A stretch of DNA of 64,000 bases from Phycisphaeraceae bacterium (lineage in GTDB: Bacteria > Planctomycetota > Phycisphaerae > Phycisphaerales > Phycisphaeraceae). The notes under the pieces were generated by a model. The model was given only the letters and a program-made list of their open reading frames with translations. It was not told the DNA's origin and ran no database searches. Made by a program: the position numbers and the translations under genes. How positions within the stretch are numbered: the stretch's first letter is position 1; every line of letters begins with the position of its first letter. The DNA lies in contig JAVKCD010000025.1 of assembly GCA_040222855.1 (NCBI GenBank), positions 372,001-436,000 on the forward strand, in the 5' to 3' direction. Positions 56,237 through 64,000 of this stretch are shown here, piece by piece.

Positions 56237-57117
56237 GTGCGTCGATGCCCCCGGACGTTGAGGGTGATGCGGGTGGATCGGAGGATGAAGTGCGCCCCGC
56301 GTTTCTGCGGGATGTGCCGGTGAAGCGGTATCGGATGACGATTGCTTACGATGGTGCCGATTTTTGTGGTTGGCAGAAGCAGGAGCCACCGGGGCAGGAT
56401 CCCTATCGAACGGTTCAGGGAGTGGTGGAATCGACGCTGACGCGGGTGATGCGGCAGCGGGTGAATCTGGTGGGGGCGAGCCGGACGGACTCGGGGGTGC
56501 ACGCGATGGGTCAGACGGCGCACTTTGATGCGGCGAGCCCGATTCCTTATGAGCGGATGGCGCACGCGATCAACTCGCGGCTGCCGGAGGATGTGGAAGT
56601 GCGCACGGTGGTTTGTGCGCCGGATGGTTTTGATGCGATTCGGGATGCGGTGAAGAAGCGGTATCGGTATCGGTTGCATACGCTGGGCTCGCGGCCTTTG
56701 GGGACGCGGAAGCTGGTGTGGCATTACCGGGAGGCGCTGGACCTGGACCGGATGAACCGTGCAGCGCAAAAGCTTGTCGGGACTCACGATATTGAAGGGT
56801 TGTCGGCGGCGGGTCACGGGCGGGAGTCGACGTTGCGGACGATTTTTCGGTGTGAGGTGGAGCGCGCGGCGGGGGGCGAGGTGCATGTTGTTACGGAGGG
56901 GGATGGGTTTTTGTACAACACGGTGCGGATCATCGTGGGGACGCTCATTGAGGTGGGGCGGGGGCACACGGGGCCGGAGCGGGTGGATGAGATTCTGGCA
57001 GCGCGGGATCGGCGGCTGGCGGGTCCGACGGCGCCGGCGACGGGGTTGTGGCTGGAGAGGGTCTGGTATCCGGGGGATCTTGATGACGACGGAAGCGTTG
57101 TTCAAGCAAGGGTTTAG
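56233..57117 (+). CDS. truA: tRNA pseudouridine synthase A
   Basis: TruA makes pseudouridine at positions 38-40 of many tRNAs. The 294-residue protein has YRMTIAYDGADFCGWQKQ near the N-terminus, the catalytic Asp in LVGASRTDSGVHAMGQTAHF, and YNTVRIIVGTLIEVGRG near the C-terminus. About 25 acidic residues precede the core. The GTG at 56233 overlaps the previous stop (GTGA); an ATG at 56245 is in frame. The next gene starts 2 bases after its stop. Confidence 0.94.
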   Translation: MSASMPPDVEGDAGGSEDEVRPAFLRDVPVKRYRMTIAYDGADFCGWQKQEPPGQDPYRTVQGVVESTLTRVMRQRVNLVGASRTDSGVHAMGQTAHFDAASPIPYERMAHAINSRLPEDVEVRTVVCAPDGFDAIRDAVKKRYRYRLHTLGSRPLGTRKLVWHYREALDLDRMNRAAQKLVGTHDIEGLSAAGHGRESTLRTIFRCEVERAAGGEVHVVTEGDGFLYNTVRIIVGTLIEVGRGHTGPERVDEILAARDRRLAGPTAPATGLWLERVWYPGDLDDDGSVVQARV

Positions 57118-57119
57118 AG

Positions 57120-58295
57120 ATGCGGGTCCTGCATATTATCACGCGGCTGATCCTGGGCGGGGCGCAGCAGAACACGGTGCTGAGTTGTGCGGGTCAGGTG
57201 GCGGCGGGGCATGAGGTGCACCTGGCTTACGGGCCGATTGAGGGGCCGGAGGGGTCGCTGCTGGAGGAGGCGCGGGCGAGCGGGGCGGTGCTGCATGAGG
57301 TGGGGTCGATGGTTCGTAGCGTTCATCCGGTGAAGGATTTGCGGTGTTACGGGGCGCTGCGGCGGTTGGTGCGTGAGGTGCGGCCGGAGGTGGTGCATAC
57401 GCATTCGAGCAAGGCGGGGATTGTGGGTCGCGCGGCGGCGTGGGCGGAGCGTAAGTCGGGGTTGCCTAAGGTCTTGCACACGGTGCACGGTCTGCCTTGG
57501 CATGAGGGGATGAACCCGTTGAAGCGGCGGGTGTATGTGGGGCTGGAGCGTTGGGCGGCGCGGCGGTGCGATCACCTCATCGGGATCACGGCGGCGATGG
57601 TCGATGCGTTTGCGCACGAGGGCGTCATTTCGGCTTCGGAAGTGGCTCAGAAGTGCTCGGTTGTGGCGTCCGGCGTGTCCTTCTCGTCAATCAAACGCCC
57701 CCCCCACCTCGTTTTCGGCGATCGAATGTGCGCACGGTGCGGGTTTCCGGCGGGCAGTGAGTTGGTTGCGCTGGTGGCGCGGCTGGACCCGTTGAAGGGT
57801 CATCGAGACCTCTTAGGGGCGTTGGACAGGATCGTGCGCGCGCGGCCGGAGGCGCGGGTGGTGTTTGTGGGTGATGGGTTTGATCGGGCGGGGGTGGAGC
57901 GGGCGGTGGCGGAGTGTGGTCATGCGGATCGGGTGGCGATGCTGGGACTGGTGCCGTTGGCGGAGATGGGTGAGGTGTACGCGGGGGTGGATGTGGTGGT
58001 GCTGCCTTCGTATCAGGAGGGGCAGAGCCGGGTGCTGGTTGAGGCGCTGGCGGCGGGGTGTGCAGCGGTGGGGTATGACGTGGGGGGGATCCCGGCGGTG
58101 CTGGCGGCGACGGGTCGGGTGGTGCCGGTGGGGGATGTGGCGGCGCTGGGAGACGCGTTGGTGGGGGCGCTCAAGGAGACGGAGCAAGAAAAGGCCAGCA
58201 GGGTGGCGCGGGGGCGGGCGCATGTGGAGGAGCATTTTGGGGCGGAGGGGATGAATCGGAGGTTGCTTGAGTTGTATGAGGGGTTGGTCGGTTAG
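57120..58295 (+). CDS. Glycosyltransferase family 4-like protein
   Basis: A 391-residue GT-B fold glycosyltransferase. The N-terminal MRVLHIITRLILGGAQQNTV and VVHTHSSKAGIVGRAAAWAE, with the C-terminal LVALVARLDPLKGHRDLLGA, VVFVGDGFDRAGVERAV and VLPSYQEGQSRVLVEALAAG, are typical of GT4 enzymes. The last segment has the Glu-x7-Glu-type donor site. It follows truA by 2 bases. A run of eight C lies at 57698-57705, in a stretch whose base composition differs from the G-rich remainder of the gene. Substrates are unknown. Confidence 0.88.
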   Translation: MRVLHIITRLILGGAQQNTVLSCAGQVAAGHEVHLAYGPIEGPEGSLLEEARASGAVLHEVGSMVRSVHPVKDLRCYGALRRLVREVRPEVVHTHSSKAGIVGRAAAWAERKSGLPKVLHTVHGLPWHEGMNPLKRRVYVGLERWAARRCDHLIGITAAMVDAFAHEGVISASEVAQKCSVVASGVSFSSIKRPPHLVFGDRMCARCGFPAGSELVALVARLDPLKGHRDLLGALDRIVRARPEARVVFVGDGFDRAGVERAVAECGHADRVAMLGLVPLAEMGEVYAGVDVVVLPSYQEGQSRVLVEALAAGCAAVGYDVGGIPAVLAATGRVVPVGDVAALGDALVGALKETEQEKASRVARGRAHVEEHFGAEGMNRRLLELYEGLVG

Positions 58296-58316
58296 AGTTG
58301 GGCGATGTTGTGGAGG

Positions 58317-58336
58317 CACGCACCTGAAGGTGCGTG
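58317..58336. repeat. Perfect 9-bp inverted repeat before the PIG-L gene
   Basis: CACGCACCT (58317-58325) and AGGTGCGTG (58328-58336) are separated by 2 bases. It lies in the 64-bp gap between the glycosyltransferase and the PIG-L-like gene and has the look of a REP-like interspersed palindrome. Confidence 0.6.
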
Positions 58337-58359
58337 GCACCCTAAGAGAGGCGGTTGTT

Positions 58360-59055
58360 GTGGCGAAGATCATGGTGTTTGGTCCGCATCCGGATGATCA
58401 GGAGTTGGGGATGGGGGGGACGATTGCGCGGTTGGCGAAGCAGGGGCATGAGGTTTGTATCGTCGATATGACGAATGGTGAGCCGACGCCTATGGGGTCG
58501 GTGGAGCAGCGGGAGAAGGAGTGGACGCGGGCGACGGCGATTCTGGATGGTGGGACGGGGCGGGTTTCGCGACGGATGGTGGGGCTGAAGAATCGAGAGG
58601 TGGAGCACACGCTGGGGGCGCGGCACGCGGTGGCGGGGGTGATCCGGGAGTTTGGGGCGGAGATGTTGTTTGTACCTCACGAGGTGGATGCGCATCCGGA
58701 TCATCGGGCGACGACGCGGATTATTGAGGATGCGCGGTTTGATGCGAAGCTGACGAAGATTGATCTGCCGGGGACGCCGGTGTATCCGAAGTGGCTGTTT
58801 CACTATGACTGCACGCATCTGAGGCGGATCACGACGCCTGACTTTCTGATGGACGTGTCGGAGGAGATGGAGGTGAAGATCGCGGCGATCGAGGCGTACG
58901 AGACGCAGTTCGTGCTGCCTGAGAAGAACCGTAAGGTGGTGGCGTGGCTGCGGCAGATGAACGGGTACCTGGGGAGCCGGATCGGGGTCGATTATGCGGA
59001 GGGGTTTTATGCGAAGGAGCCGTTGGGGTTGAGTGGGTTGGAGGGGGTGGTGTGA
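58360..59055 (+). CDS. PIG-L / LmbE-type N-deacetylase
   Basis: A 231-residue zinc-dependent deacetylase of the PIG-L family. The zinc motif is FGPHPDDQELGMGGTIARLA at the N-terminus and the second is PHEVDAHPDHRATTRII, both with the conserved His and Asp. Family members include BshB (bacillithiol pathway) and GlcNAc-derivative deacetylases; the sequence is close to the BshB1-like group in pattern. No other bacillithiol gene lies here, apart from the preceding GT4-type enzyme that could make a GlcNAc-malate-like acceptor; this is a speculation. The GTG at 58360 has AGAGAGG 8 bases upstream. Confidence 0.85.
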   Translation: MAKIMVFGPHPDDQELGMGGTIARLAKQGHEVCIVDMTNGEPTPMGSVEQREKEWTRATAILDGGTGRVSRRMVGLKNREVEHTLGARHAVAGVIREFGAEMLFVPHEVDAHPDHRATTRIIEDARFDAKLTKIDLPGTPVYPKWLFHYDCTHLRRITTPDFLMDVSEEMEVKIAAIEAYETQFVLPEKNRKVVAWLRQMNGYLGSRIGVDYAEGFYAKEPLGLSGLEGVV

Positions 59056-59426
59056 GGGGGAAGAGCACCAAGAAGCTCAGTGAACGCAGAGTGCGGCTAA
59101 TTGTGCTACCCCTCTGTCTCGCATCCCTCCTGAATCTACCTGTCGTCCTATGGTTGAGCCGAGGCATAGGGCTGACGTGGCAGCAGTCTCTATACGCCCG
59201 ATTCACACTTGCTTTACTGTTGTGCTCAGCCGCCTTTATCTTTGCCTGGCAGGCATTCTGTATTATGTTGCCGAAAATTGCTTCACGTGTTGGGATGATT
59301 CACCTTCGAATGAGAGATGATCTCCGTGACCCTTCTGTCATCAGGTGGTTTTTTGGTTTGATTCACCTGTGTATTGCTTTAGCTGTATTCAGTGCCGGAT
59401 TGTGGTTTCTGATCGTTGGTCTTTGA
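59052..59426 (+). CDS. Small three-helix membrane protein, unknown
   Basis: A 124-residue protein with a basic N-terminus (MRGKSTKKLSERRVR) and hydrophobic segments at about residues 16-35, 48-70 and 100-122. No family is recognised. The GTG at 59052 overlaps the PIG-L stop codon (GTGA), which supports both the frame and coupling. Confidence 0.6.
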   Translation: MRGKSTKKLSERRVRLIVLPLCLASLLNLPVVLWLSRGIGLTWQQSLYARFTLALLLCSAAFIFAWQAFCIMLPKIASRVGMIHLRMRDDLRDPSVIRWFFGLIHLCIALAVFSAGLWFLIVGL

Positions 59427-59514
59427 ATGGGTTAAGTGAGGCGTGTTTTTCGGGTGCTTGAGGAACTCCTTATAGGGCTCCAAGTGCGATTATGAGTCTG
59501 TGATGTAGCGGGCA

Positions 59515-59534
59515 CCCACGGCTTGCGCCGTGGG
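59515..59534. repeat. REP-like palindrome 1 in the 59.4-59.7 kb gap
   Basis: CCCACGGC and GCCGTGGG form a perfect 8-bp stem with the loop TTGC, followed by GCTCGT-like sequence. It lies in a 298-bp stretch (59427-59724) with no supported gene and two other palindromes. The tail GGGCTCGT is shared with the palindrome at 59649-59669. Confidence 0.65.
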
Positions 59535-59598
59535 CTCGTGGGAGGAAGGATGAGAAATATTAGAGGTGTGTTCGTGTCGGTTAGCGGTGTCGGATTCC

Positions 59599-59629
59599 GG
59601 GTGCCGGCTGCGCCGTACCCCGGCCACCC
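59599..59629. repeat. Imperfect palindrome in the same gap
   Basis: GGGTG-CCGG and CCGG-C-CACCC can pair with one bulged base around an 11-base loop. It lies between the two perfect palindromes. Confidence 0.45.
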
Positions 59630-59648
59630 GTTGTTTTTGGTTGCGTGA

Positions 59649-59669
59649 CCCCAGGCTTGGCGCCTGGGG
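59649..59669. repeat. REP-like palindrome 2 in the same gap
   Basis: CCCCAGGC (59649-59656) and GCCTGGGG (59662-59669) form a perfect 8-bp stem with a 5-base loop and the same GGGCTCGT tail as palindrome 1, although the stem letters differ. Confidence 0.65.
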
Positions 59670-59724
59670 CTCGTATCTGGGGTTCATCTTTCTATCGAGG
59701 TGGTTCTTCGGGTTGAGGTGTGGG

Positions 59725-60261
59725 TCAGGGTTTAGAGACCTGGCCAAGGTAGATGTCGCCTGAGCCGGCGTCGATGGTGAGGGTGATGCGGTAGTCGCCG
59801 GCGGCGAGGGTGATGGTGGCGTCGGCGGGGAGGTTGGTCTGGCCGTAGATGCCGAACTCGATTTGGGGGGGTGAGCCGAGGTTGTGGGAGGCGATGGAGA
59901 CGGAGGCGAGTTCGGCGGCGCGGCCGGTGCCGAAGCGGACGGTGTAGGGGGTTTTGGTGATGGCGTCGGTGATGGGTGTGGAGCCGTCGCCGAAGGTGAT
60001 GTGGTATCCGAGGTTGTCATCGTCGATGACGAGTCGGCGGGGGTCGTCGAAGTGGGCGATGGATTCGGAGCGGGCAAGGTCGAGGTCGGCGGCGAGGAGT
60101 CGTGCGGCGTCGCGGATGCGTGAGGCGTCGGACCCGCGGAGCATGGGAGCGGCCATGCCCATGATGACGCCGATGATGGTGATGACGAGGAGGAGTTCGA
60201 CGAGGGTGAAGGCCCGGATAACGGATCGTGCTGAGCGGGGTGATTGGGTTGCTCGGAGCAT
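59725..60261 (-). CDS. GspH/FimT-like pseudopilin
   Basis: A 178-residue type II secretion or type IV pilus-type pseudopilin. The class III signal region is SVIRAFTLVELLLVITIIGV, with Phe-Thr-Leu-Val-Glu at the processing site (the Glu at position 5) and a membrane helix. The rest has DLDLARSESIAHFDDPRRLV, the GspH-like segment that precedes a beta-rich C-terminal domain. It is divergent from the three-gene pilin run that begins at 60361, with 99 bp between that probably hold both promoters. The start has the usual short basic lead of about 17 residues. Confidence 0.85.
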   Translation of the reverse strand: MLRATQSPRSARSVIRAFTLVELLLVITIIGVIMGMAAPMLRGSDASRIRDAARLLAADLDLARSESIAHFDDPRRLVIDDDNLGYHITFGDGSTPITDAITKTPYTVRFGTGRAAELASVSIASHNLGSPPQIEFGIYGQTNLPADATITLAAGDYRITLTIDAGSGDIYLGQVSKP

Positions 60262-60360
60262 GTGTGTGGTATCGGGTGGAAGAGGGGTGGGGTTGGGTGG
60301 ATCGGGTGGTGAAGGTGGTCGATGCAGTTGAGTGTGTGGGTGGTCTTGGCTGGAGTTGTT

Positions 60361-60867
60361 ATGCGGACATTGATGCGAGAGCGTGTTGGTCGGGGCGGGT
60401 TTACGTTGCTTGAGGTGATGATTGCCTCGACGGTGCTAGCGCTGATTACGTTGGCGTTGACGCAGGCGATGGCTGCGGGACATATGCAGACGCGGGCGGC
60501 ATTGGAGCGGGCGCGGGCGATGACGTTGGTGGAGGCGATGTTGGAGGAGGTGTCGGTGCTGGGGTATCCGGCGGACCCGGATGCGGTGGTGGCTCCGCCG
60601 GTGACTCGGAGTCTGATCACGGATTTGAAGGCCTATGACGGTTTGACGGAGGAGCCTGGGGCGTTGGTGGATCATGTGGGGGTGCTGTTGCCGGATGCTT
60701 ATCAGGGGTACACGCGGACGGTGACAATCCTTGAGGGCACGACGCTGGCGGTGGCTGATCTGGGGATGACGCTGAATGGGTTGAATGTGTTGGTGACGGT
60801 GTCGCTGGGGGATGGTCGGTCGTGGTCGGCGGGGCGGTTTGTGCCTGATCCGGATGGGGGTGTGTGA
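60361..60867 (+). CDS. GspI/PilV-like pseudopilin
   Basis: A 168-residue pseudopilin with the N-methylation signal RGGFTLLEVMIASTVLALIT and a following helix (ALTQAMAAGHMQTRAALERA). The C-terminal domain is beta-rich (YTRTVTILEGTTLAVADLGM). Position and style fit a minor pilin of the GspI/PilV group. The ATG at 60361 gives the expected short lead peptide. Its stop codon overlaps the next start by 1 base. Confidence 0.83.
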   Translation: MRTLMRERVGRGGFTLLEVMIASTVLALITLALTQAMAAGHMQTRAALERARAMTLVEAMLEEVSVLGYPADPDAVVAPPVTRSLITDLKAYDGLTEEPGALVDHVGVLLPDAYQGYTRTVTILEGTTLAVADLGMTLNGLNVLVTVSLGDGRSWSAGRFVPDPDGGV

Positions 60868-61448
60868 TGAGGGGTCATCGTCGCGGTTTGACGTTGATGG
60901 AGTTGTTGCTGGCGGTGTCGGCATCGGCGGTGATTGCGCTGGCGGGTACGACGGTGTTGACGGCGCTGACTTATGCGGCGGAGGAGCAGCGGGATCTGCG
61001 GTCGGTGGTGGGGAAGTCGTTGGCGGTGGGGGCGCGTGTGGGTGCGGAGGTCCGGGAGGCACATGCGGTGCTTGCTGTGGGTGACGGGTTTGTGGTGTTG
61101 TGGCGTGGGGATGCGGATGATGATGAGCAGCCGAGTCTGGCGGAGCTGGTTCGGATCGAGGCGGTGGAGTCGGATCAGACGTTGAAGGCGTATGGGATTG
61201 CGGACGGAGTGGCGGATGTTGTATATGACCTGGCGGTGACGGACTTTGCGACGGAGACGGAGAATCGGATCGATGGGGGGTCGATGGTGGGGTTGAACTG
61301 GTCGCGGGATGTGGCGGGGTTTGAGCTGGCGCTGGATGATGCGGATGCGCAGGAGGCACGCTTGGTGTCGTATCGGGTGACGTTTACGGCGGGGACGCTA
61401 AGTGAGGTTTATGCCTCGGCTGCGTGCCTGCGGGATGGAGGTTTGTGA
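60867..61448 (+). CDS. GspJ/PilW-like pseudopilin
   Basis: A 193-residue pseudopilin. It has the signal HRRGLTLMELLLAVSASAVI with Glu at position 5 and a following helix; the beta-rich remainder includes VRIEAVESDQTLKAYGIADG. The gene order (I-like, J-like, then K-like) is the usual order of minor pseudopilin operons. It overlaps the downstream gene by 1 base (TGATG), so the three are translationally linked. Confidence 0.82.
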   Translation: MRGHRRGLTLMELLLAVSASAVIALAGTTVLTALTYAAEEQRDLRSVVGKSLAVGARVGAEVREAHAVLAVGDGFVVLWRGDADDDEQPSLAELVRIEAVESDQTLKAYGIADGVADVVYDLAVTDFATETENRIDGGSMVGLNWSRDVAGFELALDDADAQEARLVSYRVTFTAGTLSEVYASAACLRDGGL

Positions 61449-64000
61449 TGCGAGGACGTCGTCGTGGTGTGGCGTTGTTGCTGGTGATGGTGTTGTTGGC
61501 GATCGGCTCGTCGATGGCGCTGGCGTTTGTGTCGGCGCAGAGCACGACGCTGGCGATCTCGGACAATCTTGAGAAGAAGGCGACGGCTCGTGTCAATGCG
61601 GAGATGGCGTTGTATGCGGTGAGTCGTTATCTGGAGGCGCAGGCGGACTGGCGGTCGTTGTTGACGGAGGGGGAGGTTGTTGGCGGTTTCGCGGGGGCGA
61701 CGGTGACGTTGTGGGATGGGGTGGATGCGGATGGTGATGGTGTGGTCGATGGTGACGGGGATTTGATGGATGATGTGTCGGACCCGGTGACGATGGTGGT
61801 GACGGCCTCGCTGGGCGGGGTGACTCATCGGGTGTCGCGGGCGTACTGGCCGGCGATCGGGGGTGGCGGTCCGGTGGTGCTTATGGTGGTGGGTGATCCA
61901 GACCATCTGACGGCGCAGGAGGCTCTTCGGCGCGTGTTTTTGCTGGGTGAGGGTTATGGGGTGTCTTTGGTGGATTCTTCGGCGTCGAGTGGGGACCTGG
62001 CGGATGCGGTGGCGGAATCGGATGTTGTTTATGTGCCTGCTGGAACGAGTTCGGCGACGATTGGCAATAAGCTCAATGACATCACGTTGGGTCTGGTAAC
62101 GGAGTCTTTGGGGCTGTCGGACAACGTGGGTTTGGCTTCGACTGGCAGTACTACGCGGAGTGGTGACTCGATCACGGTGGTGGATGCTGCGCACCCGGTT
62201 GTTGATGGTTTGGGGCTGGGTGAGATCGAGATCACGAATGGATCATCGTCGCTGGCGGCGCATACGGTGTCGGACACGTCGGACGCTGAGGTGGTGGCGA
62301 CTGCGGGGTCGGATGGGGCGTTGTTGGTGCTGGAGACGGCGGGTATTCGAGATGACAGTTCGGTGACGCCAGCGCGGCGGGTGGTGCTGCCTTGGGGCGG
62401 GTCATCGTTTGACTTTGCGAATCTGAATGATGCGGGTCGTGATTTGCTGGTGAACTCGTTGATGTGGTCGGCATCGGGAGGGTCGCGGATTGGGGATGCG
62501 CGGCTGCTGGCGTTTTACAACTTTATTCAGGGTGATCCGATCGAGCCGCAGTTGCTGGTGCATTGGCCGTTGGATGATATTCCGCCTGGGGGTGGTGTTG
62601 CGGTGTCTGATGATCTGAAGTTGTGGAACAACGCGAGGATCGATAGTTATCGATCGAGTGCCGGGGTGTATGGGGGACTTAATCAGGGCGAGGGGGCGTT
62701 GATCACGACGAATACGACGGGGTCGAACAGTGTCGAGTCGTCGGGCGGGACGTTTGGGGGCACCTTGCTGCTGGGGCCGGGGGCGGACGAGGGGGTGGTG
62801 ATGAACCTGACGAGTGGTGCGGCGGTGACGGGTGGTGTTGATCTGCAGATTACGGCCACGGATGTCTCAGCGCCTGCCCCGCCGGCGGGGATGCCGGGTT
62901 CGACGGGTAGCAGGACGGATAACGGTGGGGTGATGGTGTTGGGGAGTGATGGTATATCGACGGACTTTCATTTTGATGACTGGACGATCAACAACAACAC
63001 GGAGGTGATGATTCGGGGTGATGTGCGGATTCAGGTATCGGGTGATTTTCGGATCAATAACGGTGAGGTCTTGCTCGCGTCGGGAGCGACGTTGTTGTTG
63101 CATGTCGAGCGTGAGATCACGCTGGACAACGGCAGTTCGATCAACCCGTACTCGACGCGGGCGGCTGACTTGGTGCTGGAGTTGGCTAGTGCAGGGGAGA
63201 AGCTGACTCTCAATGGGGGTGTTATCGCGGGGCGGGTTCATGTGGCGGATGACATCGACATTAATAGCGGTGGCGCGATTTACGGGTCGTTGATCTCCGG
63301 GAATGATCTGGTGATTCAGGACGGGTCGTTTCATGTTGATCTGGATTTGCCGGGCGTGCATACGAATAACCCGGGCTTTGCTGTGGTCGAGTTGCGGGCG
63401 GGTCACGGGGGATCGACTCAAGGTGGGGTGGTCGCGCCAGCGGCTGGTTATGGTGACGGTGGTACGTCGTTTTGGTTTGATGGGGTGGACGACTTTGTTG
63501 AAGTCCCGCATCATCCGGATTTTAAGATTGAGCGTGGGACGGTGAGTTTCTGGTTTCGGCCGGAGCGTCTGAGTGGGAAGCAGGGGCTGGTTTCCAAGGA
63601 TTCGAGTGGTTATGACCAGGGTGGGCATCTGGATCTTCATCTGGATGGGAGCACGTTGAAAGTGGTTCTTGGGAGCAAGAACTCGACGAAGACGCTGACG
63701 GCTTCGGGTGTGAGTGTTGATACGTGGCATCATGGTGCGTTGGTGTTTGGTTCGGGCGGGACGAGGCTGTATCTGGATGGTGTGCTCAGAGACTCGGAGG
63801 CTTACTCGGGAGGTCTGGGTGGTAGCTCGGGGGGGACGGGTAACGAGGAGCCGTGGACGTTTGGTGTTGCGCAGCAGTCTTCCGGGAATCAGACGACGGG
63901 CGGGTGGAACTGGCCGTTTCAGGGTCGTATTGATGACATTCGGATGTACAGCACGCGGCTGAGTGAGACGCAGTTGGCGGAGTTGATGTCGGGTACGACG
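61448..64000 (+). CDS. Large GspK/PilX-like tip protein with GATase-like, beta-helix-like and LamG domains (partial)
   Basis: The frame is open for all 851 codons to the end of the window, so the gene is incomplete. Residues 1-30 are a PilX/GspK-type start (RRRGVALLLVMVLLAIGSSM) without the Glu at position 5, as in GspK. Residues about 138-340 have a fold-like pattern seen in secreted proteins with a class I amidotransferase/ThuA-like domain (GPVVLMVVGDPDHLTAQEAL; DVVYVPAGTSSATIGNKLND; RRVVLPWGGSSFDFANLND). Residues about 495-640 are repetitive and probably beta-helical (VMIRGDVRIQVSGDFRINNG; INSGGAIYGSLISGNDLVIQ). Residues about 675 onward are a LamG/ConA-like domain (TSFWFDGVDDFVEVPHHPDF; LDLHLDGSTLKVVLGS). 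The protein probably crowns the pilus or pseudopilus and binds a ligand outside the cell; this is inference. The start overlaps the previous gene by 1 base. Confidence 0.85.
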   Translation, partial: MRGRRRGVALLLVMVLLAIGSSMALAFVSAQSTTLAISDNLEKKATARVNAEMALYAVSRYLEAQADWRSLLTEGEVVGGFAGATVTLWDGVDADGDGVVDGDGDLMDDVSDPVTMVVTASLGGVTHRVSRAYWPAIGGGGPVVLMVVGDPDHLTAQEALRRVFLLGEGYGVSLVDSSASSGDLADAVAESDVVYVPAGTSSATIGNKLNDITLGLVTESLGLSDNVGLASTGSTTRSGDSITVVDAAHPVVDGLGLGEIEITNGSSSLAAHTVSDTSDAEVVATAGSDGALLVLETAGIRDDSSVTPARRVVLPWGGSSFDFANLNDAGRDLLVNSLMWSASGGSRIGDARLLAFYNFIQGDPIEPQLLVHWPLDDIPPGGGVAVSDDLKLWNNARIDSYRSSAGVYGGLNQGEGALITTNTTGSNSVESSGGTFGGTLLLGPGADEGVVMNLTSGAAVTGGVDLQITATDVSAPAPPAGMPGSTGSRTDNGGVMVLGSDGISTDFHFDDWTINNNTEVMIRGDVRIQVSGDFRINNGEVLLASGATLLLHVEREITLDNGSSINPYSTRAADLVLELASAGEKLTLNGGVIAGRVHVADDIDINSGGAIYGSLISGNDLVIQDGSFHVDLDLPGVHTNNPGFAVVELRAGHGGSTQGGVVAPAAGYGDGGTSFWFDGVDDFVEVPHHPDFKIERGTVSFWFRPERLSGKQGLVSKDSSGYDQGGHLDLHLDGSTLKVVLGSKNSTKTLTASGVSVDTWHHGALVFGSGGTRLYLDGVLRDSEAYSGGLGGSSGGTGNEEPWTFGVAQQSSGNQTTGGWNWPFQGRIDDIRMYSTRLSETQLAELMSGTT

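Noticed and set aside
57660-57735. Frameshift or inserted segment in the GT4 gene
   Set aside because: Local composition changes and a C8 run are present, but the reading frame continues with correct GT4 motifs on both sides, so the gene is treated as intact.
59490-60620. 376-codon minus-strand open frame spanning the pilin divergent promoter
   Set aside because: Ser/Pro/Thr-rich shadow that overlaps two well-supported pilin genes on both strands.
62867-63733. 288-codon minus-strand open frame inside the LamG protein gene
   Set aside because: Arg/Pro-rich shadow; the plus-strand frame continues with clear domain motifs.

Overview
The window reads as a chromosomal segment of a GC-rich planctomycete, most likely class Phycisphaerae. 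This is inferred from protein style, not from a marker comparison: a PEP-CTERM protein carrying dockerin-like repeats, a PEP-CTERM-system type sugar transferase, a PadR/HAAS membrane pair, DksA-like proteins with lysine-rich tails, pilin-like operons and frequent GTG/TTG starts. No rRNA, tRNA, CRISPR array, insertion sequence or prophage was found. About 60 protein genes are supported and most are housekeeping.

Layout. 0-13.7 kb: folC (partial), serS, a secreted HEAT-type protein, leuD, a thioredoxin-like protein, a lysine-rich DksA-like protein overlapping lspA, a C26 glutamine amidotransferase, thrC, a PadR regulator with its HAAS-type membrane partner, and proS. 13.7-17.2 kb: a methionine block with metY followed by one ORF that joins MetX and MetW. 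17.2-26.9 kb: rpsT, a DUF3553-like protein, ligA, an ArgA-like acetyltransferase, mfd, an M64 peptidase with a PEP-CTERM tail, and trmL. 26.9-33.8 kb: an orphan ABC ATPase with a Q/P/R-rich protein, rplM-rpsI, and gyrB with a membrane protein and a ribokinase-like kinase. 33.97-43.8 kb: a seven-gene minus-strand run, nusA-infB-ylxP-rbfA-(HhH protein)-hisG-(TPR protein), preceded by about 260 nt of structured, terminator-ended sequence with its own promoter. 44-51.6 kb: membrane and surface-sugar genes (UbiA-like, FkbM methyltransferase, two divergent glycosyltransferases), a short UvrC and a VanZ-like protein. 51.8-59.4 kb: HDAC-like deacetylase, two YkgJ-type cysteine-cluster proteins, a phosphoglycolate phosphatase-like enzyme, a flavin reductase, an AhbA-AhbB-like double-domain protein, truA, a glycosyltransferase and a PIG-L deacetylase. 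59.7-64 kb: a pseudopilin cluster ending in a very large GspK/PilX-like protein with a LamG domain that runs off the window.

How the genes work together. metY plus the metX-metW fusion would convert homoserine to homocysteine through O-acetylhomoserine. The nusA-rbfA run couples transcription elongation, translation initiation and 30S maturation, with hisG as a passenger. The glycosyltransferases, FkbM, VanZ-like and PEP-CTERM genes fit surface polysaccharide and protein sorting. The pilin cluster looks like a minor-pilin tip complex that presents a large extracellular protein.

The least explained elements are the structured RNA or leader before nusA (43829-44087), the multidomain pilin-tip protein (61448 onward), the 47-bp dyad over the padR promoter, the MetX-MetW fusion, and a sharp change from C-ending to G-ending codons near 55 kb. 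All functional calls rest on reading motifs by eye; no database search was run.
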